Origin: Ichthyophis bannanicus
Lineage: Eukaryota; Chordata; Amphibia; Gymnophiona; Ichthyophiidae
Direction: 5' to 3'
DNA length: 64,000 nucleotides
Assembly: GCA_033557465.1 (NCBI GenBank)
Contig: CM066033.1
Coordinates: 1,355,235,834 to 1,355,299,833 of the forward strand
In this document: positions 39,440-50,548 of the stretch, piece by piece
How positions within the stretch are numbered: position 1 is the first letter of the stretch
How the letters are laid out: each line of letters begins with the position of its first letter
Position numbers and translations under genes: made by a program
The notes under the pieces: model-generated
The model's input: only the letters and a program-made list of their open reading frames with translations
Told to the model about the DNA's origin: nothing
The model's database searches: none

Positions 39440-40170
39440 TGGGAGAAGAGGGTCAGATGCTGATGCTAACACTGGGAGAAAGCATACGTGTCGGGGGGGG
39501 GGGGGGGTGTGGAAGTTGATGATGACACTGAGAGAAAAAATTTGTGGAGAGATAAGATGATTCAGTACCAGCAAGTGTGTGTGTGTGTGGGGGGGGGGGG
39601 GATGATGGCATTGGGAGAAAGGCTGCATGAGTGGGGGAAGAGATGATGCTAACACTGGGGAGAAAGCAAGTGTGTGTGGGTTGGGATAGGAGATGCTGGC
39701 ATTTGGAGAAAATGTGTGAAAGGGAACTGGTGGTGAGAGAAAGCATGCATGTGTGAGAGGGATGCTGATGGTGGTGGTGAGAAAAAGCATGTATGTATGG
39801 GAGGGAATTGATGCTGGTATGCGGAGAAAGCATGTGCGTGTGGGAGGCAGCTGATATGGAGGGAGAAGCATGTATGTATGGGAGGGAACTGATGCTGCTA
39901 CTGGGAGAAAGGATGTGTGTGTGGGAGGGAGCTGATGCTGGTGGTGGGAGAGGGCATGTGTGGGAGGGAGCTGATTGTGGTGGTGGGAGAAAGCGTGTGT
40001 GTGTGGGAGGGAGCTGAAGCTGGCGGTGGGAGAAAGCATGTGCATGTGTGGGAGGGAGCTGATGCTGGTGGTGGGAGAAAGCATGTGCATGTGTGGGAGG
40101 GAGCTGATGCTGATGTCTGGGGGGAAGAAGAACGGGGCATTGATGCTGGAGTCTGCCAGCTAATGCTGTA
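39440..40170. repeat. Minisatellite, unit about 40-45 bp
   Basis: Tandem variants of GTGGGAGAAAGCATGTGCAT then GTGTGGGAGGGAGCTGATGC. Neighbouring exact copies at 40026 and 40071 define a 45-bp unit, and outer units are shorter and diverged. G runs occur at 39489-39507 and 39588-39601. Because 45 is a multiple of three, long repetitive open frames appear on both strands but are not genes. Confidence 0.9.
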
Positions 40171-40404
40171 GGTTGGATGAAGGGGGAGAAAGGTGGAAGG
40201 GGATAAGGAAGAGGAAAGGCCCTGTAAATGAAGGAGACAGATGATTGAATTCTGGGGAAGGGGAAAAGGTGATATAGGGGTGCAGCAGGGCAATGAATGC
40301 TGAGGAATGGGGAGAAAAAAAGAGAAGATACTGGGGACATGTAGATGTGGGGAAAGAGAGACACGGCCTTAGGCAAAGACTCTAGGGTTGGCTGGTAGAG
40401 TAGA

Positions 40405-41085
40405 AGATTTATTTATTTTATTTTATTTATTTACAGTCTCTTTTATACCACACTATTCAACATCGGTGTGGGTTACATGAAACAGAATGACTAGCCCAGT
40501 GCAGCAAGCTGATCTGTGTTTACAAAGAACCGGTACAACTTGGATAAAACTGGGGTAACTATTTACATCTAGGCGACACGTTATGTTGTGTCAAAAGTAA
40601 TCGTAGTCATGGATGGCTTGCGGGGTATGTTGCTGTGGCTGTACTAGATAGGGGAGGGGGCTATTGGAGAGCTGTCTTCCGGGTAGTATTTGAGGAAGAG
40701 GTGGTGCTTCAATGCCTTCCTAAGCTGGGTTAGGTCAGGGATTGCCCGGATGCTGGGTGGTAGGGTGTTCCAGCATCTGGGTGCACAGAATCTGAAAGCC
40801 CTTTTTGCTGTTTCATGGGTGCATTGGGTTATTTCCTTCGGGATTACCAGTGTGTTGACTGCTGCAGATCTTCTGGACCTATTGGGGGACATGGTTTGTA
40901 TAAGCTTTGCTAGTGATGTGGAGGGGAGCCCATTGATGGCCTTGAAAGTCAGCAGTAGGGTTTTGAAAGTGAGTCTGCCATGTATAGGGAGCCAGTGGAG
41001 GTGCTTCAGGATGGGCGTAACATGATCGCTCCTAGAAGCCCCATGTAGAACTCTCACTGCGGCATTCATCGCGAGTTGGAGCGGG
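40405..41085 (-). mobile_element. L2 LINE, 3' part with tail, minus strand
   Basis: The frame 41069-40644 encodes an L2-type C-terminus: NAAVRVLHGASRSDHVTPIL, KHLHWLPIHGRLTFKTLLLT, KRAFRFCAPRCWNTLPPSIR and LRKALKHHLFLKYY. Downstream, the 3' UTR ends with GTGTGGTATAAAAGAGACTG and an AAATAAATAAAATAAA tail (40405-40440 in reverse). The final 142 codons are open. It belongs to a different L2 family from the copy at 22965. Confidence 0.78.
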
Positions 41086-42093
41086 TTCAGGGTGGATTGT
41101 GGGAGCCCTTGTAGGATAACAGACTCTTAAGACTGAGAGTGTAAGTAGGCACTCCTGGCTTGGTTGGGATTGTGAATGAGGATTCGGGGATTTGTTGGGA
41201 TGCAAAAGTGGTGATTGGGGATTCAGTAATGAAATATTGATGGCTGAGAAGTTGAATGGGTGTTGGGAGGACAAGAGGGATTAGGTGGCTGGGCAATAGA
41301 TATGAGCAGATGTGTGAGTAAGTGAAGAATGTATGGAGAGGGGAGATCATTTGAAAGACCTGGAGAATTTGGGAAGCAGTTGAAAGGACAGAAGGCTATA
41401 GGCAGGGTGAGAGACAAAAGAAAGGGGACAGGTCTTTCAAGAAAATGAGAGCCTGGGAATGGGAACCTGAATAGAGGTTGTAACACAAAAGGAGAGGGGA
41501 TGAGTGACAGAGAAGGACCTAGAGGGGTGAAAGAGTACAGGAGATGGTTGAGGAGGGGGAGACTAGGAGGCTGAGGAAGGAATGAGATTGAAATAGGGAC
41601 TGCGAGGACAAGGGAAGTAAGATTAGGAAATGGGAAGCTCCTACATAGGTGAAAAGAGAGAGACTGAACACTAGAGGGAGGAGAAAGAAGAATGAAATCT
41701 GGCTATATAGCCAGAAAAGAACAATGGAGAAAAAAGAAACTAAAAGATCAATGTGAGAAATAGATGGTAGGGGGAGGAAGGGAATGAAACAAGGAGTGAA
41801 GAAAATGGAAATGAGATCCTGGAAAAGGACAGTAGACAACCAGCAAGGGGAAGTAATAAAGACAGACCAAAACCAGCTCAGTTGTAAAAATAAAATGAGT
41901 AAGACAACAAAGGTACCAAAAAAATTAGCCAGGTCTTGGCGATTTCTTTGTATTTTGTTCAGTAAATAAGGAAATGAATTTGCTTCTTTTTCTTTGGTGT
42001 TCCATTTCTATGTGTAGCTGAGGTGAGATTCTGTGCAGGAATTGATAGTGGTCCTGCTTGCTTTCTTTTCTCAATTGGAGGTCTATTACTATT
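41086..42093. other. Purine-rich tract on the plus strand, no gene recognised
   Basis: 41100-41900 is strikingly rich in G and A on the plus strand (GGAG, GAAAGG and GAGAGG runs), which creates long pyrimidine-rich open frames on the reverse strand with no family motif. 41900-42090 is ordinary AT-rich sequence. Confidence 0.6.
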
Positions 42094-42304
42094 CTAGAAT
42101 TATTTATTTATTTAATTTAACATTTCTTATATACCGCCTTTCATGATATCAAGGCAGTTTACATTGAACAAACTGAAATTACATTGAACAGGGCATTATA
42201 ACTTGGAGAACTATTTTACAGGGAACATGGGCAATGGAGGGTTAAGTGGCTTGCCCAAGACCACAAGGAGCATCTGTGGGACTAGAAATCCCAGTCCTTC
42301 TGGC

Positions 42305-44017
42305 CAATGTTCCCTCTAATTTTCTGTAGGCTGTGTGCGCATAAAATATCAGCTGTGCAGCTTTTGAAGGAAGGTTAAATTTTTGTGCGCCATATAAAGA
42401 CACTCTGAGTTCTATACTTTAAAATTTGACTACTGTAACACGCTAGTACCCCACAGCCTGGGCATGCAGAGTTAAGCGGCCTGATCCCTTCTTTAGATAG
42501 TAGAACAGAGCTTGGGGAAAGCACTGCCTCCTGGGAGTTGTAGTATTTACTATCTAAATAAAAGAGAGTATTTGAGCACGAATGGTTTCAGGCAAATAAA
42601 CAGGATTTTAATTCCCCTCCGGGCAGCTTTACATACAGGAAATGAAGAACAAATTGCCATACATCTTCTGGCAGGAAACAATATAAGAATTGAACAAAAA
42701 TAGCTTCTTATATCAGCATCACATATGTTTCACAGTAATCCAACTTAAACAAGCATTTCTCTGCTCAAACCTTTTGTGCTTTTCTTCCAGCTGCCTCCTG
42801 CAGCTCTCTGAACAGCTTAGTATTAGCACACAGGTATTATATTATCAGAAACAGATAATGTACAGTCCATTTCTTCCACTGGCATGTATTCTACAGCTGG
42901 TTCTGTTTCCATTGCCTCATTATGGATATCAGCTGGGAATGTTTGAAACTGGCTACACGGTGTTTCCAAGCACACACCCAGTTCCTCAGCCCGAGATTTT
43001 TCTCTGCAGCCTTCTGCTAGATATGGTTGAGAATTACCACAGTATTTACTATGAGGAGAGCCCCACCCTTCTGGGCTAACACAAGACCACTTCTTAAAAA
43101 CAGTTTTGCCTTTGAACCAATCACTCAGCCTACATTTTGGATTTCTTACAGGAGATTCTCTCTGCACTTCAGGGTCAGCTACAGATCCAAACCTTGGAGT
43201 TTGTGAGCGCTCCCAAGTCAGCCTTCTTGGTAATCTTTCCCTTTGGCTGCCTTTCAGACACGGCACCAAACCTGGGCTGTTTCTACCTGGCTTCTTGGCA
43301 CTGGTTCTCCAATTGTTTCTTTTGCTGGTTTCCCTCTCTGAATTAATCCTCAGAGAATCTTCTATTACCATCAGCTCCCTCTGGGTCCTCATTCCCAAGC
43401 AGTTCCTCTGCTTCTGAGCTTAACTCCTGTTCTGGCTCTGGTCTTTCTCTCCATTCCCGTAGCTGTTCTCTCAGCTGTTCTCTTGGCTGTTCCCGTGGCT
43501 GTTCTCCACCTGGTTCTCCTGGCCGTTCCCTTAGCTGTTCTAACTTTCTCTCTAATGAGCATTCTTTATATCTCTGCCTTCTAGGGTTTAACCTGACCCC
43601 TCCTCCCAGCAGGTGTTCTGCCTCAATTCGTGACTGTGGAGCTGAACTGCAGCAGGGGCATGTTTTCCTTTCCTGTGACTCACTCTGCTTGTGTTTTCCC
43701 AGGAAACCATGAGCTTTTGTTTTCTGTCAGCTACTGAAGCTAACTCTTCCATTTTACCTCTCTCTAAGGGATCAGAGGGGCCTTCTACACCACACTACAC
43801 GTCAGAATACAGTATGTACACCACATTGATTGCACTAGAAAATATTGTAGAACTTGTGAAAACCGTAAATACACAACAACTTTTAAATTTTAAGATGTCT
43901 GTGTTGTTTTCTATCAGAATCAGAACCGTAATTTTTATGCGCTCTGTTGTAAAGTATGTGCGCTTGCTCGGCAAGGTGTGTGCACGCGCACATGTGCAAA
44001 ACTTAGAGGGAACAGTG
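42305..44017. mobile_element. hAT-2 copy 2, with 8-bp TSD, split by an LTR-like element
   Basis: Termini CAATGTTCCCTCTAA and TTAGAGGGAACAGTG are flanked by the exact 8-bp repeat CTTCTGGC (42297-42304 and 44018-44025). Removing 42434-43794 gives an element of about 350 bp that aligns with hAT-2 copy 1 (23223-23570). Confidence 0.92.
42434..43794. mobile_element. LTR-like element (TGTAAC...CCACA) inside hAT-2
   Basis: The hAT-2 sequence is interrupted exactly here: copy 1 reads GACTACACATCAG where this copy has GACTAC, 1361 extra bases, then CTACACGTCAG. CTAC flanks both ends (ACTAC if the border is shifted by one). The insert begins TGTAAC and ends CCACA, as LTRs do. On the minus strand it has GATATAAAG as a possible TATA box and a 191-codon open frame (43398-42823) with no recognised domain. 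A set of CTGTTCTC-type repeats lies at 43460-43545. A solo LTR is the likeliest reading. Confidence 0.6.
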
Positions 44018-44344
44018 CTTCTGGCCCAAGGTTGCTGTCCTCTAGTGAAATTTGAACCCCTGACCTTCCAGTCCGAGGTACCTTGCCCCAACCACTAGGC
44101 CACTCCTCCACTCCATTGAATATTTACAGTGCTGACTTTCATAGGTAGGGTTAGTGCTGATATGATATGATAAGCTTTTGATTGTCCATTGACAGGGTTT
44201 CATGTTACTTCATGCAGTGTCTGGGGGGGGGAGGGGGCAGATTCTCCAAATGGGTTCATTTTGCACATACCATGACAGTCATGAATCTGACTTCTAAATC
44301 AGGGTATATGGAGTATGATCTCAGTCTCTCAAATTTACTACTAA

Positions 44345-45448
44345 TGCTCAGTGTAAATGGAAAAAGGTGAATAGTGGAGTACCCCAGGGATCTGTACTGG
44401 GTCCGCTACTTTTTGACATATTCATAAATGACCTGGAAAAGGGAATAACTAGTGAGGTTATCAGATTTGCAGACGACACAAAACTGTTTAAAGTTGTTAA
44501 AACCCAAGAGGACTGTGGAAAACCGCAGGAGGATCTGGATAAATTGGAAGACTGGGCATCCAAATGGCAGATGAAATTTAATTTGGACAAGTGCAAAGTT
44601 ATGCACCTAGAAAAGAACAACCCACACTATGGTTCCACTATGGTTCCACATTGGGAACCACCACCCAGGAAAAAGATTTAGGAGTCATCGTGGATAACAT
44701 GTTAAAACCCTCCGCCCGGTGTGCAGTGGCGGCCAAGAAAGCAAATAGAATGCTAGGTATCATAAGGAAAGGAATGGAAAATAAAACAAAGGATATTATA
44801 ATGCCTCTGTATCGTTCCATGGTACGACCGCACCTTGAATATTGTGTGCAATTCTGGTCACCGTATCTTAAAAAGGATATAGCGTTATTAGAAAAGGTAC
44901 AGAGAAGAGCTACCAAAATGGTAAAGGGGATGGAAGGATACTCCTATGAAGAGAGGCTACAAAGGGTTAGGGCTCTTCAACCTGGAAAAGAGACGGCTGA
45001 GGGGAGATATGATAGAGGTCTGTAAATTAATGAATGGAGTGGAACGGGTAAACGTAGATCGATTGTTTACGTTATCAGAATATAGAAAGACTAGGGGACA
45101 TGTAATGAAGCTACAGGGTAAACTATTTAAGACAAATAAGAGAAAATATTTTTTCACTCAACGTGTAATCAAACTCTGGAATTTGTTACCGGAGGATGTA
45201 GTAAGAGCTGTTAGTGTAGTTGGGTTTAAAAAAGGTTTTGCCAAGTTCCTGGAGGAAAGGTCCATAAACCATTATTAAAAAGGGACCCAGGATATCAATG
45301 CTTGACCCAATACAAGCATTGTGGAACCTGTGTCTCTTGGGGAAACTGCTAGGTACGTATGACCTAGATTGGCCACTGTTGGAAACAGGATACTGGGCTT
45401 GATGGACCTTGGTCTGACCCAGTATGGCATATCTTATGTTCTTACTTG
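44345..45448 (+). mobile_element. CR1 LINE, 5'-truncated
   Basis: It starts at WKKVNSGVPQGSVLGPLLFD and ends with TTGGCCACTGTTGGAAACAG, GGCTTGATGGACCTTGGTCT and TATGTTCTTA. It is closely similar to the copy at 26875 throughout. The RT frame is broken by an 11-base duplication (TATGGTTCCAC repeated at about 44630-44655) and by a second shift near 44950. RADD-type motif [50 protein letters not shown] are readable. Confidence 0.92.
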
Positions 45449-45449
45449 T

Positions 45450-46437
45450 AACATGCCAAAGAGAGCCTCCTTCTGGAGTTCCTAAGATGTAATATGTATG
45501 GGTAATTTATCAAGGTGTGCTTGGAAATTCGTCTTAATGAAGCCTGTGGCACCCAGTACAATGGGAAGTAATACTGTATCTTTCTGATACAATTTCTTGG
45601 TCTCTGACTGCATGTCTTGGTATTTGAAGAGCCTCTGAACACAATTCACATAATAGTCACATGGGACTGACACCTCTATGCCATACTGGTGGTGTTCTCC
45701 TTTACCACTATGTCCGGCCTCCTCATATTCAGCTTTTTATCAGTTGGAATGAAAGTATCCCAAGTGATCATAACCTTTTTATTCTCTATAATTCTCTTAG
45801 GGTCATGATCACAGTGCTTTTGAGGCAAAGTGATGTAGTGTTAACAGAGTTTCCAATGGATGAGGCATGCTACTTTGTTGTGCCTTTCTCTTTAGAAATT
45901 TCCAGCATCAGAACTTCACAATCATCTATGAGGTTGAGTCACTATTTCCAGCTCTTTCTTACAGAATTGATATACAGGGTGGCCCAAAAAAAGTGAGAAC
46001 ATCTTGTAAATTAAAAGCTTAAATAGTTTACTTATTTACCTTTTTTAGCTATATAACGTCTTTATTTCGACAATTTCCGGTCGCCATCTTTTTTTTTTTT
46101 TAAATTTGTCAATCGTTTACATCTGTCTTTTTGAAATTTTAAATAACTTATATGCTATGAGATGTTCTCACTTTTTTTGGGCCACCCTGTATGTCTGTTT
46201 TACCATTTTTTAAAATGCTCTCTGTAAACCTCTTGTCCATAATCCGCTGTCCTGGGTTGTAGCTATCATTCTCTCATCCTTCAGTTTCAGTTCCAGTTCA
46301 TCTCTCCTTACCCATTCATGTGTCTGTCTGGCAGTGGAAGGAGTTTGTTGCTGTCACTAATGTGATACCAGAATTTGAAAACAATTTTTTATGCATATTG
46401 AGTTGTACGGCTCTGCATCCATTGTTAGAGGAGTTTT
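45450..46437 (-). mobile_element. RLE-class LINE (R4/Dong/Rex6-like), C-terminal region, interrupted
   Basis: On the minus strand, right to left: HGTFAD and WMQSRTTQYA-like sequence, MIATTQDSGLWTRGLQRAF, then past the MITE DHDPKRIIENKKVMITWDTF, IPTDKKLNMRRPDIVVKE (the RPDIVV motif of a restriction-like endonuclease), and YQDMQSETKKLYQKDTVLLP then IVLGATGFIKTNFQAHLDKL. The order and wording fit the C-terminus of R4/Dong/Rex6 LINEs. It is broken by a mariner MITE (45975-46189) and by L1-B (46438-53467), with upstream sequence continuing past 53483. Confidence 0.62.
45975..46189. mobile_element. Mariner/Tc1-type MITE with TA duplication
   Basis: The 215-bp insert has terminal inverted repeats of about 30 bp beginning CAGGGTGGCCCAAAAAAAGT and ending ACTTTTTTTGGGCCACCCTG, flanked by TA on both sides (45973-45974 and 46190-46191). 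It has no coding capacity. A TA target is characteristic of Tc1/mariner transposons. Confidence 0.9.
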
Positions 46438-46712
46438 TTTTTTTTTAAACTTTATTTAAATATAAGCCAGCATATACATAACTTTCGGTATAGGCAAACA
46501 ATATATACAACACGCCACTGCGGAGTGGAATCTTATCTCCGCGCGGCACAAATCACAAACAGTCATGTATGCCAAACAGAACTCAGAGCGCCCGTGATTT
46601 TCATTCATTTTTGGTATTAAGTTAGTCTAGGGTGCCCTCCTTAACCTCCCCAGCTACCCCCCCCTAACCTCCCCCCCCCTTTTTGTCGTCGCACCTCCTA
46701 ACCCCGCCTAGC

Positions 46713-48188
46713 TTAATAGCCTATATTTACTATTTCGTTCCGGCAGCGGGAGCTTAAGCTCTGGATGTAGGGTCCCCATATCAACATAAAGGTGGACCAT
46801 CGTTTTACGGAACCCCTGGCCAGCCAACGCTCTATAAGCATCAGCTGATGGAAACTATTGCGCCATTCCAAGAACGTGGGTGGGTGCTGATCTCTCCATC
46901 TATGGAGAATTGGACCTTTCCCCACCAGACAGGCCTTACGCACCAATAACCTCTCCCATCTCCCCCCAGGTAGGGTTGGGTGCAATTGATCGAGTGTGAC
47001 CAGAGTACTAGTCCACGGAAACCTTTGCTGTAACAACCCCGTAAGGTATCTGCGAATACGGGACCAGTAGGGAAGGATGCGCCTGCACTGCCACCACATA
47101 TGAGTTAGGGTGGCTAAGGGTGTGGAACATCTAGGACATGACCCGTCTTGCGTAATGTGGCTCCGCAACGCTCGCCGAGGCGAAAAATGCACGCGCGTCA
47201 GGGCCTTGTATTGAACCTCCCTCCACCGCGCTCCCCCCACCAATGCTGTTATCTGTCCCACCGCCGCACAGATAGTGCCGGGCTGCACCACCCGCCCCAG
47301 TTCCTCTGCCCATGCTGTCTCCACTCTCTCATAGTCCGGTCTTACCCCAAAGCCCTCCAGCCGAGATTTCAGTCCCCTTATTGTTGGTGGTGCATCGCCT
47401 CCAATGTCAAAAACTTCAAGAAGCTGCGCCGATCTATCCACCCCCAGTTCCTCTTTAGGCAGCTTTGCCATGTAGTGAGAGAGTTGGAGATACGCAAAAT
47501 ATTGAGTGGGGGGTAAGCGAAACTCCTCTTGAAGCTCGGAAAACGACTTACATTTACCAGTAAGGTCCACTACATGTCCTATATACCGTAAGCCCTGTTG
47601 ATACCATAACTGAAACGCCGTGGAATCAGATCCCAGCAGGAAATGTACGTTTCCACGAATGGGGAGCCAGCTAGTCACCTGCCAATTCCTTCGCCAAAAG
47701 CTATTTAGTTGTCGCCAAGTACGACGCAGCGCATTGATCATAGTATTTCGCGTTAACCGCGTTGGTAGTTGCGCACTGTCCGCATGCAGGACTCCCACCA
47801 GCGAGAGGGGGGCCACAAAAGCCGCTTCTAACGCCCGCGGCGTGTATACGTTGGTGTCGCCCAGCCAATCCCCGAGGTGACGGGCTTGACACGCCAAAGC
47901 ATAAAGCCATATATCTGGGATTCCTAAGCCTCCTCTGCTCCATTTGCCTTTCAAACGGGTTATTGGGATCCGGGCTCTAGCCCCCTTCCACAGGAACCGT
48001 TGGATCTCCTTTTCCAGTCTAAGCAGATCCCGCCGCAATAGCCACACGGGTAGAGTTTGCAGCCAATACAGTATACGAGGCAACACCACCATTTTAAATG
48101 CTGCGATTCTCCCCAGCAGTGATAAAGGTAGCGGATTCCACGCCCTTAATTGACTCCGTACCCCAGACAAAACTCTCTCGAAGTTCAT
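46713..48188 (-). pseudogene. L1-B ORF2 C-terminal half
   Basis: The 491-codon open part begins FERVLSGVRSQLRAWNPLPL, directly after the RT thumb, and ends at the natural ORF2 stop. It includes the Cys-rich element CPRCSTPLATLTHMWWQC (C-x2-C-x8-H-x4-C). A one-base frameshift near 48190 separates it from the RT part. Confidence 0.85.
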
Positions 48189-49368
48189 GATAAAGGTCTT
48201 GCGGCACCCTCGTTAGAACAACACCTAGGTATTTGAATGTCCGCTCTGCCCATTTCAAAGGGAACCTCTCCGCCCCCCATAGCCCTCGTAACTGCCCCGA
48301 AACGTCCAAGGCCTCTGATTTTTCTTCATTGATCTGGAGACCCGCAAAACTGCCAAATAATCGAAATTCCTTTAACAATCTAGGCAAAGAGTCCCGTGGA
48401 GCTAGGAGGTGTACCAGCATGTCATCGGCAAAAGCCGCCATCTTAAACCCTTGCTGTCCAATCTCAATACCACGAATTTGTGGGTCAAGTTCTATGCGCC
48501 TTATTAGGGGATCTAGGGATAGAACAAACAAGAGAGGGGATAATGGACAGCCCTGCCTAGTACCCCTATACAGGGGAAAGGGATCCGATAAAACCCCGTT
48601 ACAGAGTATTCTAGCCGTCGGTGTATCGTAAAGGCTCTTAACCATGTCGCAAAAGGCCGGTCCCAAGCCATACAGTGGTAACAGGTGCTGCAAATACGTC
48701 CAATTGACCCGATCAAATGCTTTTTCAGCATCAAAACTCACCAGCAGAGATTGAATCCGATGAGCGTGTACCCATTCTAACGAAGTTAAGATTCTGCGAA
48801 TATTGCGGACTGCATAACGACCTCGCACAAAGCCCACTTGTGAGGCATGAACAATATCCTCCAATAGTCCCGCTAGTCTTTCCGCCAAAATAGCCATCAG
48901 CTTCATGTCAAAATTGAGCAGGGAGATCGGCCTGTAAGAAGCCGCCTGCAGCGGGTCCTTGCCCGGCTTAGGTATCAACGTAATATATGCCTGATTTTCT
49001 CCCCATCGTCTACCCCTACCTTCTATTCTTTGCCGGTAAGTATCCACTAGCAGAGGACTGACTCAGTTCGATAATAATTTATAAAATTCGGCCCCATAGC
49101 CATCTGGTCCCGGAGTCTTATAGCAGTTAGCTTTCATAATCACCTGTTGCACCTCCTCTAGGGTTATCGGACGCCCCAACATGGCCCGTTGCTCGTCAGT
49201 TGCCTTAGGGAGCCGCAGCCCCTGAAGGTAATTTTCCATAATAGTGGGGTCAGTCCCCTCCGCTGAGTACAATTTCTGAAAGAAACCCCTAAAGATTTCA
49301 CTTATCACGTCTCTCTTCTGCTGTAGTTTTCCTCTCTCATCCCGAAGTGCCGCTACCCCCCCGCCCAC
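48094..49368 (-). pseudogene. L1-B ORF2 reverse transcriptase
   Basis: Motifs are CYKTPGPDGYGAEFYKLL, AYITLIPKPGKDPLQAASYR, PISLLNFDMKLMAILAERLA, ASQVGFVRGRYAVRNIRRIL, LLVSFDAEKAFDRVNWTYLQ, TRQGCPLSPLLFVLSLDPLI and FKMAAFADDMLVHL with the catalytic Asp pair. A TGA at about 49063 interrupts the frame just after FYKLLSN. The two sides are otherwise in one frame. Confidence 0.86.
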
Positions 49369-50548
49369 CTCTCTGACCCTTTAAACAACGTCCCATCAAT
49401 TTCCCCACTTTATTGCCAAAACATTGTAAGCGATATTTGTAGTACATTATCGATTTCTTGGCTCTCTGATGGAGTAATTCATTTAAGGCAACCTGTAACT
49501 CCCATAATCGCTTTCTGTTGGACACGGTAGGGGCGCGACCACTCAGTACCTGCATCTGTGATACCTGCTGTTCTAGCCGGATGATTTGTTCTGCCCGCAA
49601 TCTCCGCTTCCGAGCCGCAAATCCGATAATATCCCCACGCAGCATCACTTTGGCAGTCTCCCAAACCAGCTCCGGATCATCCCTATGGGCCTGGTGGTTT
49701 GATTCAAAATCACACCAGCGCTGACTCAGAAACTGCCGAAAGTGGTTATCGTGATACAACTCAATGGGGAACCGCCATATGCGAGATGTTCCGGACCCGC
49801 TCCCCCATTGCAACTCCAACCAAACCATAGCATGGTCGGAGATTTCTAAAGGTCCTATTTGCGCCTCTTCCACTTGTGCAAAGGTAGTAGTGGAAATCAA
49901 AAGTTAATCTAGTCTCGCGCTAGTCCCATGTGCTCTCGAGATATGTGTAAACTCTTTTTCAGAAGGGTGCGTCAGTCTCCAGGGATCTACCAAGTTTAAG
50001 CGCGCTCGAAAACGTTGCAGCAGTTGAGATCCCAGCACCCTATCTCTCGTCTCCTTAGCTGCAGAGGTATCTAAACTCACGTCCAAAACACCATTAAAAT
50101 CCCCCCCTATAAGCATGGGCACGTCCGGCAGTTGTTCAATTTTGGCTGCAATGCGGTTAAGAAAATCTCGATCTAATATATTAGGGCCATAAACATCCCC
50201 CAGTATGATATCCCGGTCTTCCAGTAGTCCATGCAATAGTAAAAATTTCCCGTTGGGATCGGCCCATTGACGATGTAGCGTAAAGCGGACACGTTTATGA
50301 ATAAGTATAACCACCCCTCCTTTCTTTCCCAATGCAGGCGCACCCCATGTCTGACCCACCCAGTCCCGACACAATTTAGCATGTTCTTCAGCCGTCTGAT
50401 GGGTCTCTTGCAATAGCGCAATATCACATTGCTGTCGAGCCAATGCCTTAAGCACTTTATAGCGCTTAATTGGGTTCCCCAGCCCGCAAACATTCCAGGT
50501 TATTACTCTCAGAGGGTTCCTATCTGTTGATGCCCCCGCTGCCAGCAC
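49337..50548 (-). pseudogene. L1-B ORF2 N-terminus: endonuclease and linker
   Basis: It starts at Met 50548 (MLAAGASTDRNPLRVITWNV then CGLGNPIKRYK), the probable genuine ORF2 start. Endonuclease motifs are CDIALLQETH, GGDFNGVLDVSLD, SARLD and SDHAMVWLEL. A single TAA at 49901-49906 replaces the Tyr codon that L1-A has in SARLDYVL; the frame then continues to about 49337. There a G-run in GTGGGCGGGGGGG causes a frameshift into the RT block. Confidence 0.86.

Larger units (their letters stand above)
42094..44112 (-). mobile_element. tRNA-type CORE-SINE with L2-type tail, split by hAT-2 copy 2
   Basis: The head (44112-44026, minus) has an A box GTGGCCTAGTGGTTGGGGC and a B box GGGGTTCAAATTTC. 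The central part has the CORE-like CTTGGGCAAGCCACTTAACC. The tail (42180-42094, minus) reads GGCGGTATATAAGAAATG and ends in AAATAAATAAATAA. The head and core are separated by a 1713-bp hAT insertion. A closely similar uninterrupted copy lies at 53745-54034. Confidence 0.82.

Noticed and set aside
39308..40376. Long Ser/His/Pro-rich open frames on the minus strand
   Set aside because: They are translations of the 40-45-bp minisatellite and repeat every 15 residues.
41086..41840. Several pyrimidine-rich reverse-strand open frames
   Set aside because: They arise from the purine-rich plus strand and have Leu/Ser/Pro-biased composition without domains.
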